Source: Phallusia fumigata
Lineage: Eukaryota; Chordata; Ascidiacea; Phlebobranchia; Ascidiidae
Assembly: GCA_008931825.1 (NCBI GenBank)
Contig: QXVZ01002565.1
Coordinates: forward strand, 1 to 20,729
DNA length: 20,729 bases
Reading direction: 5' to 3'
The notes beneath the pieces are model-generated. The model saw only the letters and a list, made by a program, of their open reading frames with translations, was not told where the DNA came from and made no database searches. A program made the translations under genes and the position numbers. This document shows, one piece after another, positions 1 through 10,179 of the stretch. Each line of letters starts with the position of its first letter. Position 1 is the first letter of the stretch.

Positions 1-2372
1 GCAGAAGTGGAGAGTAGTAAGTCAGAAGAGGACGAAGCAATTCGATCACCGCGGTCTTATTGCACCTGGTTTTCCATGCGTTCAAGCCCAGCACATGCAG
101 CTTGTTCATTGGACTTAAAAGTGCAAAACGAAAAATTAGGATTCGATTTTTTTACGTTGTTCTGCATTTCTTGGGTCATTGAATTTGATAAAAGAAACGC
201 GTTTTTTGTTAAACTTTCTGTTGTTGATCTCGACATGTGATCATTTTATGCAAATACTTTAGAAATTGTCAAAAATAGCAATATTTGGTTACGCATTAAC
301 TTAGTTGGACTTTCGGTATTGTAGCCTATTTTAACTTTTGTAAATGTTAATAAACGTTTTGATTAAACTGTAGTACATTGTGAAAACGAAAATTTTGTTT
401 CACTTTAGGCGCATTTAACTAAGATTAGCAGGGCATCTCCAAAGTAAGTTACCCAACACCTAATTCAAACAAAAATGTCAAATTATCCGATTTGCACTCA
501 ATTAAAATTCACTGCATGACTTTAAACTCACGTGCAGAGTTCGGCATGTGTTTTGGCCTCAAGAATCTTCGGTATTTCGGCCACGGCGGCTTCGTAAAGT
601 TCTGCAATTATGGCGTCATCGCAAACTGGGTTTTGGACAGTTAGGTTAGGGGCAATGCTGCTTGCCATTTGTAGTAGCATCGTCAGGTTCTGAAGCAGGA
701 GAGAGTCATTTTGGAGGCAGGCAGCCTTCATAATCTCATTTTTCATCGGGGCGCTGATGTTTGGAAGTGATGACAGCAATGTGTCAATGTTGTTAAAATT
801 GAAGGCTTGCTGGTACACCATCTGTACAACAAGAATAGGTTAATGGTTGCGCCGTTCGATTTGTTTAAAAGCAAAAGTTCCACTTACTTTATAAGTTGTT
901 GCTAGATTGAAAGGCAGGGCGTCAAGCACAGTGGGACAGTTTCCGTTCAAGCAAGTTGGAAGAAGATTGATACCACAAGACATCGCAAGGTTCATGTTTG
1001 CTCTGAATCCAACAAATGACAAATTAAGGCCCCAAGATTGTTACTTGATCAGACAAACTAAGTAATGGCTTATAGTTGGTTCCATATATACGCAGTGGCA
1101 AGTAAATAGAAAACTTAAAAAACAAAATGCAAAAATGTTATAACAAACGTCTTACTTGCACTGTGTAGTGTCCGAGTAAGGAAGTCCTGCTAAAAATGTG
1201 TCCATACAGGCCATACTCATCTCATAGGATTCCCTTAACGTGCAGTTAGGTAGAACTTGGACGTCTAAAAAAATCAAATAAACAAAAACTTAATGTAATG
1301 ATTTTTTGCACTAAACAATAAAAGTAACAACAAAGAAGCTTACACATTTCGTTAAAAACTGTTAAATTTTAATGTTACCATCTTCAGCAATTCAATTCTG
1401 TATTAAGCGCCGTCTCAAAAAAATATTTTTTACGGTCGTTTAGCGACTCTTACCGTTTTGCATTTCTTTATTGGAACATCCGCTAGGTAGCAGTGGAGAG
1501 TTACAAAGGAAACTGTTGCATGTATTAGTTGTGCAGTTGAGGTACCACGGGGTTGTGCCGTTTAGTATAGCTTGTTGGCAACCTACGTTGCTGTCGGACG
1601 ATGGAATGCAACCGGCATATTGCACTGTTTCTGAAAGTTAAAAGTACAAATAATTCTGAAGTTCTGGTCTATTAAACGCCAAAATACAATATCTTGCGTT
1701 GAGTTGTCGAGCATAACACATAACGATTTTGATTGTAAAGTTGTAAAATAATTGTTTAGCTAAGCTTTGGTTTGAAAGTTATACATTGACTTAAGTATAA
1801 TGTAAGACTATTTATCTGAATAGAACTTGGTTTGTCCACAAACCATGTAATTTTTTGATTTACTGATGATTTTTTTATGTTGTGAAGGTATCGCACTTAC
1901 AACTTGTTTCAAAAAAACCCGCTACCAAGTTTTCAACAACCAGTCTTAGGCAAATGTCCCAAACTTACCTATCACTGTAGAGTCCGTGTAGAACAATGTG
2001 TTTTGACAGACCTGGTTTGGCGGACATAGAGCCCCCCTGTAAGTGTCGAATACAACGGATCCGTTGTTGGTTCTTCGTTCGCCACTGTGACAGACCACTT
2101 GTGCTACACATAAATATAGAAACGTCAAATCGCTAACAACCATACGTTCTGATGCACAACTGATATTTAATTTGTAATGGATGAAGCTTAGATGCAAAAG
2201 TACTGTTTTTAATTTATAATGAAGATGAAGCTTAGATGCAAAAGTACTGTCAAGGGTTTTTCTGTATTAGATAAAGATATTAAAGATCTTTTTTCAAAAC
2301 TGCTTCAAGCTTACCATTCGTGGCGGTGATACCTGACAAAACGGCCAGGAGGAAAATGACAGCAAACACCAT
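1..2372 (-). CDS. Gene A: secreted Cys-rich surface glycoprotein of the tandem family, 3' end outside window
   Basis: Spliced minus-strand gene. Coding exons: 2315-2372, 1969-2103, 1454-1630, 1156-1264, 888-1002, 532-821, then 1-113 running off the left edge. All junctions are GT/AG and keep one frame (phases 1,1,1,2,0,2). Exon 1 encodes a signal peptide starting MVFAVIFLLAVLSG. Exons 2-3 form a module with nine cysteines ending in LNC-TTNTC-NSFLCN, a Ly6/uPAR-like pattern. Exons 4-7 encode a Cys-containing, probably helical module (for example MSCGINLLPTCLNGNCPTV) with N-glycosylation sequons. The stalk/anchor exon seen in its paralogues should lie left of position 1. The start is the only ATG before a hydrophobic leader and matches B, C and D. 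I do not recognise the gene by name; a GPI-linked or membrane-proximal receptor or coat protein is an inference. The exon model is well supported by paralogue comparison, the function is not. Confidence 0.8.
2180..2250. repeat. 27-bp direct repeat in intron 1 of gene A (spacing 44)
   Basis: GATGAAGCTTAGATGCAAAA plus seven further bases occurs at 2180-2206 and 2224-2250. Gene B has the segment only once (about 7027-7053), so the local duplication is specific to A. Confidence 0.85.
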
Positions 2373-2506
2373 TTTATGAAGTAACTTTTTTACTTGCAGT
2401 CCTGAGCAAATCTATGCTAAACAACAACATTCAATTAAATATGAAGCCTACGTCAAACTGAGCTTTCCGATCGTGTAATAAACTACACCGCCTTTTTTAT
2501 TTGTCA

Positions 2507-2513
2507 ATATATG
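2507..2513 (-). promoter_or_regulatory. Candidate TATA-like element of gene A
   Basis: CATATATT on the minus strand about 140 bp upstream of the ATG, the distance seen for the TATA boxes of C and D. The motif is weaker and the assignment rests mainly on position. Confidence 0.35.
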
Positions 2514-2861
2514 GTCTACGCACTTTTTTGGCAGCGCTTGCCTCTTATCACGGATTCTCTTTCCTACACCACTAAACAGAGGTCCTTGAATGAATCTTTT
2601 TTGTGCCAAACTTAAACAGGTTTTCCTTAACCTTGACCAAACGCGTCTAGCTTAGTTCCGCGACGTTTGCGGGTATTTAAGAGAACGTTATACCACGTTT
2701 CTGCACAGGAATGCCCCGAAGCATGCTATAGCGTGACATTGGCACGTATGTAATGGTGATGTCAGCCAAAATATCAAAGTTAAGCGATGTGACATTCGAT
2801 GACCTAATTTAGCCTCGGGGGGTTTTGGTTTCATTCGGCAATGGAATTTTCCACTAACATA

Positions 2862-2943
2862 TCGTGGTGCTGGATTTACAGAACCTAAGATCTGCAAGTA
2901 TGTCGTGGTGCTGGGTTTACAGAACCTAAGATCTACAAGTTTG
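2862..2943. repeat. 41-bp tandem duplication upstream of gene A
   Basis: Two copies (2862-2902 and 2903-2943), each starting TCGTGGTGCTGG and containing TTTACAGAACCTAAGATCT, differ at only a few bases. The paralogous region at about 8186 has a single diverged copy. Confidence 0.85.
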
Positions 2944-3496
2944 GCGCCATGCTTGTGTTGTTATGGTAAAAAGTAAAAACTAAATGTTTTGTTACACCAT
3001 AACAGTTATTGCACAGTTCATAATTTCTCTTTCACCTGGCATGAAAAGCTAAATCTGAATCAAACGATTCGATCAACACAAGAAGCAAGTGGACAAACAA
3101 ATGCTTCACCAATGCAAAGATAACTAATGCCAATAAAGTATATGTGTAGTCAAGGTAGTTTATACTGAAAGCCGAAAGGCCAAACTACCGCTGCATATTG
3201 CCATTCTGCGGTTTATTTGTATATTTGTGTAGAAAAAAGCTGATTTCTTCCATATGTTGCCTTAATTATACGCCAAGGAGCTTTTCTTGCAACTTAAACA
3301 CGCATTGTTTTGCAAATAAAAAATCACAAACTGAAGCAATAAAAAATCACAGCATTTTGGTTTGCTGCACAAAAACTTTTAGGAAGAAAGTGGTAAAGAC
3401 GGATAAGTGCTGTTGTAAACAACATGCGTTTAACATCCCCTCGAGGTTATTAATGTGAGGCGTAGGCACCAGAACATGGCAGGAACTGATCGGCGG

Positions 3497-3502
3497 CACG
3501 TG
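3497..3502. promoter_or_regulatory. E-box CACGTG in a conserved intergenic block (copy 1)
   Basis: GGCACGTGATTACGAAATTT is preserved in three copies of the intergenic block (here, 4047 and 8933). In this copy the partner site about 57 bp downstream is changed to CATGTG at 3554-3559. CACGTG is the core site of bHLH-type factors (USF/MITF/TFE class). Confidence 0.3.
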
Positions 3503-4046
3503 ATTACGAAATTTCCCGTTAGAACAAACCTCGTGATCATCCCACCCGCAGGACATGTGACNTTGCACAGTTCATAATTTCTCATTCACCTAGCATGAAA
3601 AGCTAAATCTGAATCAAACGATTCAATCAACACAAGAAGCAAGTGGACAAATAAATGCTTCACCAATGCAAAGATAACTAATGCCAATAAAGTGTATGTG
3701 TAGTCAAGGTAGTTTATACTGAAAGCCGAAAGGCCAAACTGCCGCCGCATATTACCATTCTGCGGTTTATTTGTGTATTTGTGTAGAAAAAGCTGATTTC
3801 TTCCATATGTTGCCTTTATACGCCAAGGAGCTTTTCTTGCAACTTAAACACGCATTGTTTTGCAAATAAAAAATCATAAACTAAAGCAATAAAAAATGAC
3901 ACCATTTTGGTTTGCTCTACAAAAACTTTGAGGAAGAAAGTGATAAAGAGGGATAAATGCTGTTGTAAACAACATGCGTTTAACATCCCCTCGAGGTTAT
4001 TAATGAGACGCGTAGGCACCAGAACATGGCAGGAACTGATCGGCGG

Positions 4047-4109
4047 CACGTGATTACGAAATTTCCCGTTAAAACAAACCTCGTGATCATCCCACCCGCA
4101 GGACACGTG
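4047..4109. promoter_or_regulatory. Paired E-boxes CACGTG (copy 2)
   Basis: CACGTG at 4047-4052 and again at 4104-4109, the second in the context ACACGTGACTCAG. The pair and the bases between them are retained while flanks differ. The gene they would serve is unclear; A lies about 1.7 kb away. Confidence 0.35.
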
Positions 4110-4681
4110 ACTCAGTCGGCATTATCAAAGGGAAAATTTGACTTCTTCCCCGCGGGCAATTGGTCTGTTGTAACAATATACCAGCTAATACGCTACAAGA
4201 TGCTGTTGTGTTTAGTCCACCGAGCTAGGATTGCTTTTTTTCCAATACAAACCCAAACTCAAATTTGACATCATCGTATTTAGTTCTTAGGACACAGAAG
4301 AGAAAATTTTCAAAAAAGGCTATTCGTACTTGGTAACCTTGAATGGCCATTTCAGTGGAGAAGTGTAAGTGGAAAATTTATTACGACCCGCCGAGACTTG
4401 TTGATCTTGGTTTTGGCCCGCGGCTGCTACAAACGATGATCTGTAATCTTACTATTCTTCCCTTTTTCACCCAACACTACGATCTACACTTGACAAAAAA
4501 TACGATCTACACTTTATTTCTTTATTTAAATCAGTGTCATTTGATTGATCAACTGAATCAGATTTTTCTCGATCCACGCCGTTCTGCTGTTAGTCACGTT
4601 TATTGCGAACATCATGAACCAATGCCACGAACTTGAACGTAAACTTAATTTAGGTTTTCCTGCTTGCATTGGTTTAGTTAA

Positions 4682-4745
4682 CAGGAGTGTGCAACCTGTG
4701 ACCCAAAGAAATGTGCGAATTTTTCATGGTTTGCGACCCGCAAAA
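4682..4745 (+). mobile_element. Possible hAT terminal fragment
   Basis: The stretch starting CAGGAGTGTGCAACCTGTGA, with a second GCGACCCGC about 45 bp later, resembles the conserved ends of hAT elements in many animals. No partner end or 8-bp target duplication was found. The block just left (4380-4430) also holds a GGCCCGCGG-type motif. This is resemblance only. Confidence 0.35.
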
Positions 4746-5234
4746 CAAATTTAGTGTAGTAGTTACGAGCGATTCTACATTCTTTGGTTTCCACGTAGAT
4801 TGGAGCGACTGGGGTCCAATTTATTTAATGCCGCTAGGATTAGTAAACGAAAAACGCCTAATACTTACATTTTACGTTTGCTTATCATTTTACGTGGAAT
4901 TGTACCTGAACTGGGGCATCAACGAAAAGATTCGGATTGATACAAAGAAATAGAACGACAATTTATAACTTATAAACGAAAAAATCAAATATTAGTCGCG
5001 ATATTAAGGCAATCGCGCGAGGTTTAAAATTAGTACATTGATGACACATATGCGACCTAAAGCGAAAAATATACACTTCATTTTGATCGAAATACAAGAC
5101 CACAAATTTATAGTGTGGATTCAACAAAATTCAACAAAAAGGATCATAAACTTAGCAAATAATGATGAGCACTATACATTGAATTGCACTTAAAGATTGG
5201 TTGTACAACAGCAATAGACTGAAGGCATAGGATT

Positions 5235-5455
5235 TTACAGTGGAACTGCGTGAAGAGCTGTTAAAACACTGTCAAGTATCGAATAGACATATTGTTGCTT
5301 CATCGCAGGCGTTCCAGAAGTTGTGGTCGCTGCCAAGGTGGAAGTTGGTTCAGCGGTTATTGCTGGTGAATCGGTTGTATTTAAGACTCTGGAGATGTTG
5401 TGTTAGAAGGTGGTGTCGTGGCTGGTGAATCAGTTGTGTTGTTGTTGGGATGTTG
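5235..5455 (-). pseudogene. Relic of a C-type last exon (stalk plus GPI tail)
   Basis: This closely matches the first 200-odd bases (3' part) of gene C's exon 8 together with its 3' flank. Read on the minus strand, it ends TSGTPAMKQQYVYSILDS and continues to a stop at 5235-5237. It is broken: a 1-base deletion shifts frame in the repeat stretch, the anchor helix has gained charged or polar residues (D, H), and similarity stops around 5450 in mid-repeat with no upstream exons. It marks the right-hand end of a duplicated block, sitting between the upstream region of A and the true exon 8 of B. Confidence 0.75.
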
Positions 5456-5771
5456 CGTCGCAAAAAGTATTGAAGATAAAATTCTTGGAACAAAGATACA
5501 AAGGAAAATAGCCAAAAGAAAGCAAGCAAACTCAAATATCCAGCAGTTAGTGCACAGAAGGTGAGAAAAATACAATTTGGTTTGCTCTTTAGAGTTTAAA
5601 TCATCGCAAAAACATAATATAATTGGTAACTGAAACGTACAGGTAGTGAGGAGGCATTCAATCATTTTCCTTGTTTGATTACAGTGGTAAAACAATGCAA
5701 ACAACAACAAAAATTCATCTTTGAAGTCAAATCATTGGCAACAAACGAATTTTACGTTTTTAACTTTTTCA
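5456..5771. other. 3' flank of gene B, next to the duplication junction
   Basis: AT-rich DNA between the broken relic exon and the stop codon of gene B. I see no gene. It should contain the 3'UTR of B and the boundary of the duplicated segment. Confidence 0.5.
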
Positions 5772-7176
5772 TTAAAGAGCTGCTACAGTGAAGGCGGACA
5801 GAACAGTTATCAACAAAATGTAAAAAAATTGTTGCTTCGCTTTTGCCGCTCCCGAAGTTGTCGTTACAGGAGGTGCGGTGGCTGCGGGTACTGTAGATTT
5901 CGAAGTTGCAGGTACAGTTGCTGCTGCTGCATCTACCGTGCTTGAGGGTGCCTTGGTTGAAGAAACTGGTGTTGTTGATGATGCTGCACCAGCAGATGTT
6001 GTTGTTGATGCTGCCAAAGTAGTTGTTCCAGAAAAATTTGGTGCTGTAGATAAAAAGGCAATTTTCAAATAATTTTCGAAAGAAAAAACATTTCTTCGAT
6101 ACAAATTTAAAAACACAGGAAAAGCTGTCAACAAATTTTACTTGTTTTTGCACATTTTTACACAGTTTGGTTAATTGATAAAGCAACACAAATACATTTT
6201 GTGTATCAGCCGGACGACGATCATCATGAAACGGGTTTTACTATTTTAAATTTGAGCTTATTTTCACCTGGACAGCCTGGGAAGATGTAGGATTCCATGT
6301 ACCCTTCAAGGATGTCAATCGCTTTCGATAATTCAGGCAGAAGTGGAGAGTAGTAAGTCAGAAGAGGACGAAGCAATTCGATCACCGCGGTCTTATTGCA
6401 CCTGGTTTTCCATGCGTTCAAGCCCATCACATGCAGCTTGTTCATTGGACTTAAAAGTGCAAAACAAAAAAGATTCGATTGTTGTGAGTTGGTCTGCATT
6501 CTTTGGGTCATTGAATTTGATAAAAGAAACGTGTTTTTTTGTTAAATTTTCTGTTGTTGATCTCGCCATGTGGTATATTTATGCAAATACTTTAGAAATT
6601 GTTGAATGTACCAATGCTAGGTTTTGCACTTACTTTAAACAACTTCCGGGGTTTAAGCCTACCTTATCTTTTGTAAATGTTGGTAAAGGTTTTGATTAAA
6701 CTGCAGTACATTGCGAAAATCAACAAAAATTTTGTTTCACTTGAGGCGCATTTAACTAAGATTAGTAGAACATCCCAAAAGTAAGTTACCCAACACCTAA
6801 TTCACACAAAAATGTCAAATTAGCCGATTTCCACTCAGTTNGTTTTGACAGACCTGGTTTGGCGGACATAGAGTCCCCCTGTAAGTGTCGAGTACAACGG
6901 ATCCGTTGTTGGTTCTTCGTTCGCCAATGTGACAGACCACTTGTGCTGCACGTAAAAATAGAAACGTCAAATCGCTAACAACAATATGTTCTGATGCACA
7001 ACTGATTTTTAATTTATAATTGCTGGAGATGAAGCTTAGATGCAAAAGTAATGTCAAAGGTTTTTCTGTATTAAATAAAGATATTAAAGATCTTTTTTCA
7101 AAACTGCTTCAAGCTTACCATTCGTGACGGTGATATCTGACAAAACGACCAGGAGAAAAATGGCAGCAAACATCAT
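5772..7176 (-). CDS. Gene B: paralogue of A with a short Ala/Thr stalk; middle exons lost in an assembly gap
   Basis: Visible coding pieces: exon 1 at 7119-7176 (signal peptide MMFAAIFLLVVLSD), the first 104 nt of exon 2 at 6842-6945, then a single N at 6841, exon 7 at 6268-6449 and exon 8 at 5772-6043. By alignment with gene A, the last 31 nt of exon 2 and exons 3-6 fall in roughly 1.5 kb missing at the N. Exon 8 adds 90 residues: a Thr/Ala/Ser-rich stalk (repeated ASTTTS, VPATSKS) followed by a GPI-signal-like tail, KAKQQFFYILLITVLSAF, and stop. The stalk is unlike C's 20-residue repeats. Exons 1, 2 and 7 are nearly identical to those of A, so A and B are recent duplicates. A hAT element lies 88 bp upstream of the ATG. 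The gene is probably intact in the organism, but this sequence cannot prove it. Confidence 0.68.
6841..6841. other. Assembly gap within gene B
   Basis: A single N. The left flank matches gene A up to about 505, the right flank starts at the equivalent of 2000, so about 1.5 kb is missing, holding exons 3-6 and part of exon 2. Confidence 0.85.
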
Positions 7177-7263
7177 TTTTATAAAATGGCTTTTTTACTG
7201 GCAGTCCTTAACAAATCTATACTAAACAACAACATTCAATTAAATAAGAAGCCAACGTAAAAC

Positions 7264-7786
7264 CAGTGTTTCATACCGGAACGGAACGGAACGAAATACC
7301 GGAACGAAAAAAATAAATTTTGGTCCAATTACCGGAACGAAATAACGAAATAAAAAAAATCAAAATACCGAAACGGAACGAAATACCGCTATTTTTTATT
7401 CCGGTATTTCGGTCTTGACATATAACCCGGAAGAGTTGCTTGGAATTTTGTTTGATACCTAACAATATATGCTCCGATAATGTTTGTTTGGAGCCATCTG
7501 TTTGATCATTGATGTTAAATGTTATGTGACGTAATAACCACCAAACAACAACCTTTTCGTGTTGCAACGTGCTTACTTTGTTAGGGTAAGAGCTTGTTTA
7601 CACTACAGTTAATTAGATTTGACAAGAAACACAGACCGAAATACCGAAAAAATACCGTTATAATTTTGTTTCGGTCAGACCGGAACGAAATAAAAATATC
7701 GGTACCGGAACGAAATACCGAAATAAATAAATTGCCCAGACCGAATAACGTTATTTCTTTTCGTTCCGTTCCGGTATGAAACACTG
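7264..7786. mobile_element. Non-autonomous hAT-type element (MITE), 523 bp, with 8-bp target duplication
   Basis: Terminal inverted repeats begin CAGTGTTTCATACCGGAACG at both ends and match over about 27 bases. The element is flanked by a perfect 8-bp direct repeat, CGTAAAAC, at 7256-7263 and 7787-7794. An 8-bp target duplication and CAGTG-type termini are characteristic of the hAT superfamily. Subterminal ACCGGAACGAAATA-like motifs recur in both orientations, as expected for transposase binding sites. No transposase reading frame is present. The paralogous position beside gene A (near 2447-2456) has one CGTCAAAC and no insert, so insertion followed the A/B duplication. Confidence 0.92.
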
Positions 7787-7842
7787 CGTAAAACTGAGCT
7801 TTCCGATCCTGGAATAAACTATACCGCCTTTTTGTATTTGTT

Positions 7843-7850
7843 AATATATG
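7843..7850 (-). promoter_or_regulatory. Candidate TATA-like element of gene B, pushed away by the hAT insert
   Basis: Same CATATATT motif as upstream of gene A, but about 670 bp from the ATG. Subtracting the 531 bp of element plus target duplication restores about 141 bp. If this is the promoter, the transposon sits between it and the coding start. Confidence 0.35.
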
Positions 7851-8932
7851 GTCTACCGCAATAATACACCGCACGTTTTCGATGACGCTAGCCTCCCATC
7901 GCGATTTCTCTATTCTATATCACTAAACAGTGGTCCTTAAATCAATCCTTTTTATGCCAAACAGGGTTTCTTTATCCCTGACCAAACGCGTCTAGCTTGG
8001 TTTTGCGACGTTTGCGGGTATTTAAGAGAAAGTTATATCACGCTGCTGCACAGGAATGTCACGCTACTGCACAGGAAATGGTGATGTCAACTAAGATATC
8101 ACAGTTATGTGATGTGACATTTGATGATATAATTCAGCCTTCGGGGATTTTAGTTTCATTCGGCAATGGAATTTTTCACGAAAAATCGTGGCGTTGTGTT
8201 TACGAAACCTATGACTTGCAAGTTTCACGTCATGCTTTTTGCAATATTAAAAATTAGAAAATTAGTAATAAACGTTTCGTTACTCGATTACAGTTATTGG
8301 ACAATTTCATAATTTTTTTTCAGCTCTTTTATCAGGAGGACTAAATCAAAATAAACACGACACAATCAACATAAGAAGCAAGTTGGCAAATATAAACAAA
8401 CTTTATTTGTGTTTTAAAGATATGTTGTTTTGTTACTGATTTGATCGAATAAGGGCAGTCAATGCTTCAACATTGCAAAGTCAACAGAGTGCAAAAAGTG
8501 TATGTGTAGTCAAGTTGGGTTATACTGATTAGGATTGTCCTTAAGTGATGAATTTAAAGTTTGCGTCGCTTAATAATTAAAACAACTTACCACATCTTCT
8601 CGTGTTGACCTATGTTTTTGCTTTCAACATGCAGTAGCGGAAAGGGATAAGCTACCGCTCTATTGTTTATTTGAGTAAAAACGGCTGGTTTTTCCGTATG
8701 TCGATTAAACTATGCACCAAAACACCATCCTTGCAAGCTAAGCTAAAGCATTGTTTTGCTGTTAAAGTTCCTAAATTTTGGTAAACATTATTACAGTAAT
8801 GTGGTTTACTCTGCAAAAATATCGAGTACAAAAGAGGATTTAGTGCTGTTGTAGACAACATACGTTTAACATCCGCTCGAGAATATGAAAGTGACGCTTG
8901 GGTAATAGAACATGGCAGGAAATGATCTGCGG

Positions 8933-8991
8933 CACGTGATTACGAAATTTCCCGTAAAAAAACCTCGTGATCAACATGCCCAGGACACGTG
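8933..8991. promoter_or_regulatory. Paired E-boxes CACGTG (copy 3)
   Basis: CACGTG at 8933-8938 and 8986-8991 in the same arrangement and context as at 4047-4109, within the duplicated intergenic segment upstream of gene B. Confidence 0.35.
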
Positions 8992-9155
8992 ACTCAGTTG
9001 GTATTCTCAAACGGAAAATTTTACTTATTCTCCGTGGTCAATTTGGTCTGTTGTTCAAATGAAGCTATTCGTACTTCGTAAACATAAATTGCCATTTCAG
9101 ACAAAGTTATTGTGCCTAGAAAAGCGCAGGGGCTCAAGGTAGGAACCATTGCTTT

Positions 9156-9240
9156 AAAACAGGGGACGGCAACCCGCGCTACGCCGGCCAATTCCGGTCC
9201 TCCAAGCAAAATCATCTGGCCCGCTGTCTCTTTGCCAATT
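9156..9240 (+). mobile_element. Possible hAT terminal fragment
   Basis: CAGGGGACGGCAACCCGCGC followed by CTGGCCCGCTG within 60 bp is typical of hAT element ends. It lies in about 290 bp (roughly 9103-9390) absent from the corresponding place at 4355, so this may be all or part of an insertion. Its other end was not identified. Confidence 0.4.
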
Positions 9241-9718
9241 GCCTAATAATAAATTGTACTTGACAATTTCAGATTTTAAATTTAGTATTTACTGTAATCG
9301 CAAAACTTGGGTTATTAATATTATCTATATTAGCGTATATTCATACAAACACCTTAAATATACATGTTTTGTCAACACCGTAAACAGTAAAGTAAAGAGT
9401 GGAAGTGAAAATTTAAGTACGACACACTGAGGCCGATCTTGATTTTGGCTCGCGGCTCTGGAAACGTCACCGATCAATGCCTAAAACGATGATCTGTAAT
9501 CTTACTAGTTCGTTACTTTTTCACCCAGCACTACGATCTACACTTGACAAAAAACCCTCGTCGTGGAAATTGTAATTCATTATTTAAATTAGCGTCATTT
9601 AATTTGTCAATTTAATCGAATTTTTCTCACTACACGCCGTTCTGCTGCTAGTCACGTTTATTGCGAACATCATGAACCACAGCCACGAACTTGAACGTAA
9701 ACTTTGTTTATGCTTTCC

Positions 9719-9760
9719 CAGTGTTTCTCGAACGTTTTTTGACGGGTCTCTCATAAAAAA
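9719..9760 (+). mobile_element. Possible second type of hAT end
   Basis: CAGTGTTTCTCGAACGTTTT resembles a hAT terminal repeat. The equivalent spot in the left duplicate (about 4665) does not contain it, which fits an insertion, but no matching right end or target duplication was seen. Confidence 0.3.
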
Positions 9761-10179
9761 ATTGGTTGGACTTGCGACGCACCAACGACAAATAAGTAAA
9801 CAAGATGCTCATAAAGAAGAAAATTGGCGTACATGTCTACTCGTTACATTATGGAATCGTACCCGAACCGGGGCATCAACGAAAATATTCGGATTGATAC
9901 AGAGAAATAGAACGAAAATTTATAACTTATAAACGTAATGATCAAATCTTGGTCGCGATATTAAGGCAATCGCGCGAGATTTAAAATTAGTACATTGATG
10001 ACACATAGGCGAAAAATATACACTTCATTTTGATAGAAATACAAGACAACAAATTTGTGGTGTGGATTCGACAAAATTTAACAAAATACATCATAAACTT
10101 AGCAAAAAATGATGAGCACTATACACTAAAATGCACAAGATTGGCTGTACAAAACACAATAGACTGAAGGCTCAGGATT

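Larger units (their letters stand above)
3009..4111. repeat. Two diverged copies of a block of about 550 bp, joined by an N at 3562
   Basis: 3009-3561 and 3563-4111 align over their whole length with about 25 differences counted by eye (roughly 4-5%), including small indels. The N falls exactly between them. Either two haplotype contigs were placed in series or there is a true tandem duplication. The paralogous region near gene B has the block once. Confidence 0.85.
2373..5234. other. Intergenic region upstream of gene A
   Basis: No convincing gene. It holds a 41-bp tandem repeat (2862-2943), a two-copy block of about 550 bp around the N at 3562, paired CACGTG sites, and a hAT-like end at 4682. 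Nearly all of it has a counterpart in 7177-10179. Short open frames here are not shared in frame with that counterpart. Confidence 0.6.
7177..10179. other. Intergenic region between genes B and C
   Basis: Second copy of the A-upstream segment. It contains the 523-bp hAT element, a 21-bp near-tandem repeat at 8038-8080, paired CACGTG sites and two hAT-like ends (9156, 9719). No convincing coding gene; the 3'UTR of gene C lies at its right end. Confidence 0.6.

Noticed and set aside
3347-4106. Two similar minus-strand frames (73 and 96 residues) with MSCGWDDHEVC
   Set aside because: Similar only because they lie in the two copies of one block around the N at 3562; the gene B-side counterpart at 8880-8990 does not keep the frame, so coding is unlikely.
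4343-4953. Plus-strand open frames of 97 and 80 residues
   Set aside because: The paralogous segment at 9430-9930 does not keep these frames, and the sequence overlaps hAT-like fragments; no coding conservation.
5878-6072. Plus-strand Ala/Val-rich frame of 64 residues
   Set aside because: Antisense to the Thr/Ala-rich stalk exon of gene B, which has a proper acceptor, phase and anchor tail.
7271-7874. Open frames of about 97 residues inside and around the hAT element
   Set aside because: They are made of the element's repeated CCGGAACGAAATA motifs and show no transposase features.
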